From NCBI GenBank assembly GCA_937915965.1, contig CALGHC010000006.1, forward strand, positions 1-11,137: a stretch of DNA of 11,137 bases, written 5' to 3'. The notes under the pieces are model-generated. The model was not told where the DNA came from. It was given only the letters and a program-made list of their open reading frames with translations, and searched no databases. Below are positions 5,634-11,137 of this stretch, in pieces. The DNA comes from an uncultured Myxococcales bacterium. Lineage in GTDB: Bacteria; Myxococcota_A; UBA9042. Made by a program: the position numbers and the translations under genes. Every line of letters starts with the position of its first letter. Positions within the stretch are counted from its first letter, which is position 1.

Positions 5634-7895
5634 CCGCTGCGGCACCACCCGGTTGCCGACCACGCGGTTGATGGTCGTCTTGTCGAGCGGCCCCGGCGGC
5701 GACTGGCCCGCGACCGTCGACCGCGCCACGTGGGTGGTCCCGACCACCGCCTGCACAGCCGACAGCGCCTCGGGCAAGCCCATGGCAACCGGGTCGTCCC
5801 AGCTGCCGTCGCCGTCCCAGTCGCCCAGCACCAGCCGGTCGAGCAGGTGTGTCTTGCCTGCGCCATCGACGAAGGTGAACTGGCCCGAACCCAGGCCGAC
5901 GGCCCGCAACAAAGCCGCGTCGTCCTGGCCGCCCGACGCCGATGGGTGGCAGCCGTTGCAGTCGCGCGGCTGACGCTGGACCGTGTGGTGATGAACCGGG
6001 TTATGAACGTTTCCCTCGCCGACCAGACCGTCGGCGCTGCGCAGCGGCTGGGCGTCGATTGGCCGGGCGCCATTCTCGTCGATGTGAGTGAAGAAGATCG
6101 ATGTGCCTACCATCGGCGAGATGCGACCGCGGGCGTTGAAGCCCAGCGACAGCGCGTCAGCGACCACGCTCAGTTCGTGCACGGTCATCCGGCCCTTCTT
6201 GACCTTGCCGTCGATGCGGCTGGTGTAGGTTTGGCGGTCGTCGCGTGAGATGTGACAGCCGTAGCAGTTGACGGTCCAGGCGTTGTGGCAGGTGAAGCAT
6301 GCGGTGCGACCGTCTGTCTCCTGGTCGGGAGTCTCGTCGAAGGTGAAGCCCGCCGGTAGCCCGGGATACTGCTCGGCGACGGCGACTGGGTCGGTCGCGG
6401 CGAGGGCGTTGACGGCGGCCTTCAGCGCCTTGCGCACCTCGGCGGTGCCGGCGTGCAGCTCGCAGCCCATCCGCGTACGCTGGTTGTACTTGCCAAGGGT
6501 GGGGTCGGTGCGCCGGGTAATCTGCGTGACGGGGTGGTCGATCTGGTCGATCTTGCCGCGCTGCAGGATGGAGCCGTCCAAGCCGGTCGAGAAGACGACG
6601 TCGTTGTTGCCACGCCCCCCGACCGCCGTGCCCGCTACCGTGAAGACGATCCCCGCATCGGACTCGAGCTTGCCTAGCTCGCCCGGTCGGCCGTGGCAGT
6701 TGGCGCAGCGCACGTCGAGCTCGAAGTCCATCCGCTCGGCCATATGCTTGTCGCCGTGCATCTCACGGGCGTTGTGACAGTCGATGCAGGCCATGCCTCT
6801 GGCCGTGTGGATGTCGGCTGGAGTCTCGTCGACCTCGTTGGTGCCGTCCTCATCCTCAATGTAGAAGGGCCACTGCTTGCCGTAGTTCCACAGCTCGCCG
6901 TTGTGCTTGACGTAGTTCTCGGCTCCCCAAGCGACGTGGTGCTGCGGGTCCTCGACGCCACGGTTGGGCCCACCGATCGCCTGGTCGCCGGCCGGGTTGG
7001 AGCGCTCGCGGACCCCACGCGCCAGCATCGACCGTGCCAGATGCGAGGTGTGGCAGTGGGCGCATTGGCTGTCCGGCACCTTGTTGGTGAAACGATGCTG
7101 GCGGACGTGGCCGCGCTCATCGATGTCCTGGGTGGCGTCACCCGTACGGGTACGACCGTCGTCGTCGGTCACCATGTGGCAGCCGTTGCAGCCCGACGAG
7201 TAGTAGCGACCCGGTTCGTGCGGGCCATCCTGGTTGAGGTGGCACTCCGTGCACAGCTGCTCGAAGACCGGGTACCAGGCCCGGCCGACTGGATCGCTGA
7301 CGCTGGCTGGCGGGTCGGCAGGCAGCGCCGCGAGCGCGGCGATGATGCCGTTGGGCAAGTGTTCGGCCACATGGGGGTCGCCAGTCGCGACGACGCCGTA
7401 GCGTGCCGCCTTGTCCTGGACGCTGGCGATGAAGCCGCCGCCGGCGTAGGTGCCGGCGAGGGTGGCGCGATTGAGGATCAGGCTGTTCTCGCTGATCGTC
7501 TGGTGACAACCGACCCCGTTGAGCATTGGCCTGCCACAGCTGTTGCGCACGACCCTGTAGTCGGCGGGGTTGATGAACTGCAGTACCTCTTCAGGCAGCG
7601 CATCGAGCTGAGCGAGGGTCGGATCGGCGAGGTAGTTGGCGCCGGGCGTCGACGGGTTGAACGAGGTGTCGACGGTGACGTGGGCCCCTTCCTTGGTCGC
7701 CCTGGTCGGATCGCCGAGGTGGCAATCGACGCACGCCAGAGGCGGGCCGCCATAGTGGATGTTCTCGATCGCGCCGTGACACGCGGCCGCGGAGCAGCTC
7801 TCGGCTGGCGTCGCGGGAGGCGACAACGGCTCGAGCCCGCAGCCAAGCGACGCGATCAGCCACAAGCAGCCAACGATCCTGACGCTTGGCGCCAT
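5619..7895 (-). CDS. multihaem cytochrome c (about 9-12 haems), predicted lipoprotein
   Basis: This 758-residue exported electron-transfer protein binds c-type haems covalently. Canonical CXXCH motifs start at residues 55, 215, 236, 278, 370, 397, 533, 544 and 646. Three further sites are non-standard: C34-X4-C39-H40, C120-X9-C130-H131, and C478-E-L-H. Many free His residues could be distal ligands. The N-terminal block (ENIHYGGPPLACVDCH, then VLQFINPADYRVV) resembles a deltaproteobacterial family of large periplasmic or outer-membrane multihaem cytochromes. In that family, as I recall it, a CGxCH follows the NP-D segment; here that site is the CX9CH. A short signal precedes Cys19 (SLGC, a weak lipobox; IVGC at 7-10 is a better lipobox but too near the start). 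A DWDGDGSWDD loop at 692-701 looks like an EF-hand/dockerin calcium loop. The ATG at 7895 begins the signal segment but has no strong Shine-Dalgarno. The frame is open to 8309, but that extension is Arg/Ala-rich. The redox partner is unknown; respiration or extracellular electron transfer is inferred. Confidence 0.9.
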   Translation of the reverse strand: MAPSVRIVGCLWLIASLGCGLEPLSPPATPAESCSAAACHGAIENIHYGGPPLACVDCHLGDPTRATKEGAHVTVDTSFNPSTPGANYLADPTLAQLDALPEEVLQFINPADYRVVRNSCGRPMLNGVGCHQTISENSLILNRATLAGTYAGGGFIASVQDKAARYGVVATGDPHVAEHLPNGIIAALAALPADPPASVSDPVGRAWYPVFEQLCTECHLNQDGPHEPGRYYSSGCNGCHMVTDDDGRTRTGDATQDIDERGHVRQHRFTNKVPDSQCAHCHTSHLARSMLARGVRERSNPAGDQAIGGPNRGVEDPQHHVAWGAENYVKHNGELWNYGKQWPFYIEDEDGTNEVDETPADIHTARGMACIDCHNAREMHGDKHMAERMDFELDVRCANCHGRPGELGKLESDAGIVFTVAGTAVGGRGNNDVVFSTGLDGSILQRGKIDQIDHPVTQITRRTDPTLGKYNQRTRMGCELHAGTAEVRKALKAAVNALAATDPVAVAEQYPGLPAGFTFDETPDQETDGRTACFTCHNAWTVNCYGCHISRDDRQTYTSRIDGKVKKGRMTVHELSVVADALSLGFNARGRISPMVGTSIFFTHIDENGARPIDAQPLRSADGLVGEGNVHNPVHHHTVQRQPRDCNGCHPSASGGQDDAALLRAVGLGSGQFTFVDGAGKTHLLDRLVLGDWDGDGSWDDPVAMGLPEALSAVQAVVGTTHVARSTVAGQSPPGPLDKTTINRVVGNRVVPQRPKSQ

Positions 7896-8302
7896 GCGCG
7901 ATGCGACTGCCTGTGCGGGCGCCTGGGCGCGACTAGACGCCGCCACCGCCGCAGCCGGAGCCGAGCGCGCCCTCCCCGCGCGGCACACGGCCGACCAGCG
8001 GGCCTTTGGCCGCGCGAGTTCGTCCAAACTTCTGTGCTGGATGGTCATCCCGTTTCCGACTGTCCAAACGCCTGCCGCCATACCTCTAGTCGATTGTAGT
8101 CCCCGCCCCGCCAAACTACGAGGCTGAGTTTGCGGCGATGACTGCGACCCGACACGCACCCGGGCGAGCCGATTCTGCCAAGCGACGCACCCCATCTCGT
8201 CGCCTCGGCGGTGGCGAAACGACGGCGCAGACGCCGCCGCTGCCGCGTTGCGACGCCGCCGTCGCCGGTCTACCCTCGCCGCGAACCAGCGCGGGAGACC
8301 CG
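7896..8302. other. divergent intergenic region between the cytochrome and Cys-rich lipoprotein genes
   Basis: About 407 bases that must hold both outward promoters. The block 8020-8100 is less GC-rich than its surroundings. GTCCAAAC occurs twice (8022-8029 and 8062-8069) exactly 40 bases apart, close to four helix turns, and could be paired regulator sites. A -10-like TACAAT lies on the minus strand (8093-8098) with no good -35 partner. Near the plus-strand start there is an inverted repeat, CGACGGCG (8220-8227) and CGCCGTCG (8257-8264), that could fold in the leader. No RNA gene is seen, and open frames here lack the local codon pattern. Confidence 0.45.
8022..8069. promoter_or_regulatory. 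pair of GTCCAAAC direct repeats 40 bases apart
   Basis: Two exact 8-base copies (8022-8029, 8062-8069) lie in the lower-GC centre of the divergent region. On the cytochrome strand they read GTTTGGAC. The spacing of nearly four helical turns would put a protein on one face of the DNA. The function is inferred from position only. Confidence 0.25.
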
Positions 8303-11137
8303 ATGCCAACCTCCGTGTCCTTGCCTGCCCGCCGGTCGCGTCGCCGTCTCCTGCGCGTCGTCGCGCTCGCGCTGGTGTTCGCCGCGATGACCAGCCCGGG
8401 GTGCAGCGGTGACGACGCTGCCGCGAGCTCCGACGCCGTCGCGACGGCCGACGCGCTAGCCGACTCGGGTGATGCGCCCGCGGCGGTCGAGGTCACCCAG
8501 GACACCGACGTGACCATCGAGGCTGAGTGCACGGGCGCCGGTGGAGCGGGCTGCGCGTGCAAGTCCAGCGCGGACTGCGACATCGGCCTGTGCCTGCCGA
8601 CCCCCGACGGCCGCCAGTGCGCCCGCGCCTGCGTCGAGAAGTGCCCTGGCGGCTTCATCTGCGCGCCGGCTCCTTCACCGGGCGGCGGCGACGCCATCTC
8701 GGTGTGCATACCGACCCACGGGCTGCTCTGCGACCCGTGCACTGGCGACATCGACTGCGCCGTTCCCGGCCTGGGCGGCACCGGCTGCCTGGCCTACGAC
8801 CACGGCCAGCGTTTCTGCGCGGGGCCGTGCGCCGACGGCTGCCCGACCGGGTCGACGTGCAAGGCGACGACCACCGTCGAAGGCGAGGTCGGTAGCTTCT
8901 GCGTGCGCGACGCGCCACTGGACGGGGCGCCGACTTGCCCGTGCACGGGCCACGCTGTCGAGGCCCAGCTGACCTCGCCTTGCGATGTCGACAAGGCCGA
9001 CGCCTCGGGCAAGCTGGTCGAGCGTTGCAAGGGGGTGCTGCTCTGCAGCCTGGACGGCACGCAGTCGTGCAGCGAGATCACGGGCAGAGCCTCGGTCTGC
9101 ATCGACGCGCAGTGCCTGCTCGCTGGCGGCGACGCACGCAAGGACGGCACGCCGTGTGACGATGGTGACGGCTGCACCGAGAATGAGAAGTGCCAAGGTG
9201 GCCAGTGCAGCGGCGGCGCCGATGTCTGCCCCTGCGAGGTCGACGCAGAGTGCCTCAAGCGCAACGACGACGACCCTTGTAATGGCACGCTCTACTGCAA
9301 CATCGCGACCCACCAGTGCGACGTGGATCCCGGAACGGTCATCGTCTGCACGCAGGACGATGACCCATGCACGACCGTCGCCTGCAACGCCAAGACGGGC
9401 GGATGCCAGAAGTCGCTGGTCGCGCCGAACACACCCTGCAAGGGCACCGAAGCCTGCTACCAGTACGCTTGCGACGCCACCGGCACCTGCCAGCCTGAGT
9501 TCATCTGCGAGTGCGCTGCCCCCGCCGACTGCGCCGACGACGGCAACCCCTGCAACGGCGCGCCCTACTGCGACAAGCCAACGGACGACAAGTGGACCTG
9601 CCAGACCAACCCGGCGACCGTCATCAAATGCCCCTCTGGCAAGGACTCCGCCTGCATCCAGAATCTCTGTCAGCCCGACACGGCCGCCTGCGCGATGACG
9701 CCCCTGACCGACAACTCCGGCTGCGAAGACGGCAACGCGTGCACCAGCGGTGACCATTGCGAGGGCGGCGCCTGCCTCGCCGGGACGACGACGTGCCCAT
9801 GCAACGGCGATGCCGACTGCGCCACCAAGGACGACGGCGATCTCTGCAACGGCACGCTCTTCTGCAATCTGACCTCTGGCCAGTGCCAGCCGAACCCGGC
9901 GACGGTGGTGAGCTGCCCGAGCGTCGGCGACAACGACTGCGCCTACACGACCTGCGATCCGAAGCTGGGCAGCTGCGTCGTAGCGTCGGCGCCGATGCTG
10001 ACGGTCTGCGACGACGGCAGCCCCTGCACGACCGGCGAGGTCTGCGACGGACAGGGCACCTGCGGCGGCGTCGGTCTCGCCAACACGTGCACGTGCACCG
10101 AAGACGCTGACTGCGCCGGCAAGGACGATGGCGACCTGTGCAACGGCACGATGTACTGCAACCAGCAGACCGGCAGCTGCGTGGTGAACGTCGCGAGCGT
10201 GGTGACCTGCCAGACGGTCGACGACGGACCGTGCCGCAAGAACGTCTGCCTTGCCAAGGAGGGCACCTGCGCGATGGAAGATGGCGCCGCGGGGGTCTGG
10301 TGCGACGACGGCGAGGTGTGCACGGCAAACGACAGCTGCGACGGCGAAGGAGGGTGTGTTGCGGGCGAGACCGTGGTCTGCCCTTGCACGGCGGACGCCG
10401 ACTGTGTGGTGGCGGACGACGGGAACCTCTGCAACGGGACCTGGTACTGCGACAAGGGCGGGCTGCAGCCTCACTGCAAGTGGAACCCCGCGACCGTTGT
10501 CGACTGCAAGCAGGGCGACGATTGCTCGGCCTGGAGTTGTGACCCGCTGACGGGAGGCTGCGTCTCGACCGCGCTGAACGAAGCCGGAGTCTGCGACGAC
10601 GGGGACAGCTGCACGGTTGGCGAGGGGTGTGAAGGCGGCAACTGCGCGGGCGGCGCCACGGTCGACTGCGACGACGGCAACGTCTGCACACAGGACGGCT
10701 GCGAGGCGGCTGTCGGCTGCGTGACGCTGGCGACCGCGGCGACGTGCAGCGACGGCGACGCCTGTACCGAGGGCCAGAGCTGCGGCGAGGCGGTCTGCAT
10801 CGGCGGCGGGCCTGTGGACTGCGATGACGGCAACGCCTGCACAGACGACGCCTGCGACAGCGAACTGGGCTGCACACACGCGAACAACGACGCGAAGATC
10901 GCGTGCTACGGCGGCGCCGTCGGTACCGACGGAAAGGGGCCCTGTACCAAGGGCGACCAACTGTGCCTGGCCGGCGTCCTCGGCGGCGAATGCGTCGGCG
11001 AGGTTGTGCCGACCGACGAGGCCTGCGACGGACTGGTAGACGAGGACTGCGACGGCAAGACGGATCAGGGCTGCGACGACGACAGCGATGGTTGGTGTGA
11101 CGCGGCGATGGCGTTCTCGGGATCGCCGAAGGTGTGT
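8303..11137 (+). CDS. large Cys-rich modular lipoprotein (3' end outside the window)
   Basis: The frame gives 945 residues without a stop and runs off the right edge. The ATG at 8303 has GGGAG five bases upstream. Residues 1-33 are a basic, then hydrophobic, export signal, with a candidate lipid-modified Cys at 34 (SPGC, a weak lipobox). Residues 35-75 are an Asp/Ala/Thr tether. Residues 76-211 are a Cys-rich head (CACKSSADCDIGLC, CPGGFIC, CADGCPTGSTC). Residues 212-308 are a weaker copy, with 12 Cys, of a long module. Residues 309-401, 402-497, 498-595, 596-692 and 693-788 are five copies of a 93-98-residue module, each with exactly 14 Cys. Every module runs CxC, DDG, CNGxxYC-like, NPATVV-like, then CDDGxxCTxxxxCxGxxC. 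From 789, shorter CDDGNxCT units follow, then a MopE-type motif from 908 (CDGLVDEDCDGKTDQGC). Related secreted proteins are common in Myxococcota. The role is probably a rigid, disulfide-rich, possibly calcium-binding surface stalk; function is not known. The cytochrome gene runs divergently. Confidence 0.88.
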   Translation, partial: MPTSVSLPARRSRRRLLRVVALALVFAAMTSPGCSGDDAAASSDAVATADALADSGDAPAAVEVTQDTDVTIEAECTGAGGAGCACKSSADCDIGLCLPTPDGRQCARACVEKCPGGFICAPAPSPGGGDAISVCIPTHGLLCDPCTGDIDCAVPGLGGTGCLAYDHGQRFCAGPCADGCPTGSTCKATTTVEGEVGSFCVRDAPLDGAPTCPCTGHAVEAQLTSPCDVDKADASGKLVERCKGVLLCSLDGTQSCSEITGRASVCIDAQCLLAGGDARKDGTPCDDGDGCTENEKCQGGQCSGGADVCPCEVDAECLKRNDDDPCNGTLYCNIATHQCDVDPGTVIVCTQDDDPCTTVACNAKTGGCQKSLVAPNTPCKGTEACYQYACDATGTCQPEFICECAAPADCADDGNPCNGAPYCDKPTDDKWTCQTNPATVIKCPSGKDSACIQNLCQPDTAACAMTPLTDNSGCEDGNACTSGDHCEGGACLAGTTTCPCNGDADCATKDDGDLCNGTLFCNLTSGQCQPNPATVVSCPSVGDNDCAYTTCDPKLGSCVVASAPMLTVCDDGSPCTTGEVCDGQGTCGGVGLANTCTCTEDADCAGKDDGDLCNGTMYCNQQTGSCVVNVASVVTCQTVDDGPCRKNVCLAKEGTCAMEDGAAGVWCDDGEVCTANDSCDGEGGCVAGETVVCPCTADADCVVADDGNLCNGTWYCDKGGLQPHCKWNPATVVDCKQGDDCSAWSCDPLTGGCVSTALNEAGVCDDGDSCTVGEGCEGGNCAGGATVDCDDGNVCTQDGCEAAVGCVTLATAATCSDGDACTEGQSCGEAVCIGGGPVDCDDGNACTDDACDSELGCTHANNDAKIACYGGAVGTDGKGPCTKGDQLCLAGVLGGECVGEVVPTDEACDGLVDEDCDGKTDQGCDDDSDGWCDAAMAFSGSPKVC
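8936..10666 (+). repeat. six tandem coding modules of 93-98 residues (five with 14 Cys each)
   Basis: Module starts fall at nucleotides 8936, 9227, 9506, 9794, 10088 and 10379, each at the first Cys of a CxC pair, and the last ends at 10666. Conserved blocks are DGDLCNGTLFC-like, NPATVV-like and CDDGxxCT-like. Modules 3 and 4 are the most alike. The first module has 12 Cys and little of the CNG block, so it is the most divergent copy. The DNA also shares runs such as TGCAACGGCACG in several copies. Confidence 0.85.
11018..11099 (+). other. MopE-type copper/metal-binding motif within the Cys-rich lipoprotein
   Basis: Residues about 906-932 read as an Asp/Cys-rich stretch with CDGLVDEDCDG, KTDQGC and DDDSDGWCD. 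This matches the short repeated motif known from the MopE copper-binding protein of Methylococcus and from many myxobacterial secreted proteins (CDGxDNDCDGxxDEGC). Metal binding here is inferred from the motif. Confidence 0.65.

Noticed and set aside
4460..5671. 403-codon open frame on the plus strand
   Set aside because: Low-complexity Arg/Pro/Ser-rich product, antisense to the barrel gene and crossing an intergenic hairpin repeat.
5264..6073. Upstream extension of the beta-barrel ORF
   Set aside because: The extension is Arg/Ser/Thr-rich, overlaps the cytochrome gene in another frame and crosses hairpin copy 4; a signal peptide begins cleanly at the GTG at 5263.
6693..8099. 468-codon open frame on the plus strand
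   Set aside because: It is antisense to the cytochrome, whose nine CXXCH motifs settle the strand and frame.
7896..8309. Upstream extension of the cytochrome ORF
   Set aside because: The extra residues are Arg/Ala-rich and would bury the export signal more than 130 residues inside the protein.
8675..10960. 761-codon open frame on the minus strand
   Set aside because: It is antisense to the Cys-rich lipoprotein. Abundant TGC, GAC and GGC codons reverse to GCA, GTC and GCC, which keeps the opposite frame free of stops. The product is a Val/Ala/Arg-rich sequence without domains.

Overview
The window looks like chromosomal DNA of a high-GC predatory or social deltaproteobacterium in the Myxococcota (Polyangia-like). 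The evidence is very GC-rich third codon positions, lipoproteins whose lipid-modified Cys is followed by an Asp/Ala/Gly/Thr-rich tether, a MYXO-CTERM-like C-terminal sorting signal, long secreted proteins built from CDDGxxCT modules, a MopE-type CDGxxDxDCDG motif, a lamin-tail lipoprotein and a fibrinogen-like secreted protein. The species cannot be named from the sequence. No tRNA, rRNA, CRISPR array, transposase or phage gene is visible.

Layout, left to right. Positions 3-341 (+): probable 3' end of an unidentified gene. 411-1049 (+): lamin-tail-domain lipoprotein. 1126-1677 (+): RimJ/RimL-type GNAT acetyltransferase. 1780-3432 (-): secreted protein with a tail-fibre-like N-terminal half, a hexad Ala/Asp repeat, a Cys-rich stretch and a half fibrinogen domain. 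3580-5263 (-): a tight three-gene unit read right to left, coding for a probable outer-membrane beta-barrel, a MYXO-CTERM surface protein and a small inner-membrane protein. Both internal junctions are 4-base GTGA stop/start overlaps. 5619-7895 (-): a 758-residue multihaem cytochrome c with nine CXXCH motifs and three non-standard haem-like sites. 8303 to the right edge (+): at least 945 residues of a Cys-rich lipoprotein carrying five copies, and one weaker copy, of a module of about 95 residues with 14 Cys, then MopE-like motifs. It is truncated by the window.

Almost every protein here is exported: lipoproteins, a barrel, a cytochrome and a sorted surface protein. The window therefore reads as a cell-envelope/surface region. 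The cytochrome and the beta-barrel operon lie on the same strand and could belong to envelope electron transfer, but a 355-base gap with a hairpin separates them, so this is only inference.

The most interesting non-coding signal is a family of near-identical hairpins, core GAGGTGGSTGGCACCTC, at 1065-1097, 1715-1737, 3540-3562 and 5562-5580. Each lies 16-45 bases after the stop codon at the end of a transcription unit. All four have the same orientation relative to the gene they follow, and none has a U tract. Every complete transcription unit ending inside the window has one, and two convergent genes share one. This suggests either a genome-wide 3'-end element (non-canonical terminator or mRNA-stabilising structure) or a REP-like mobile palindrome that settles after genes.
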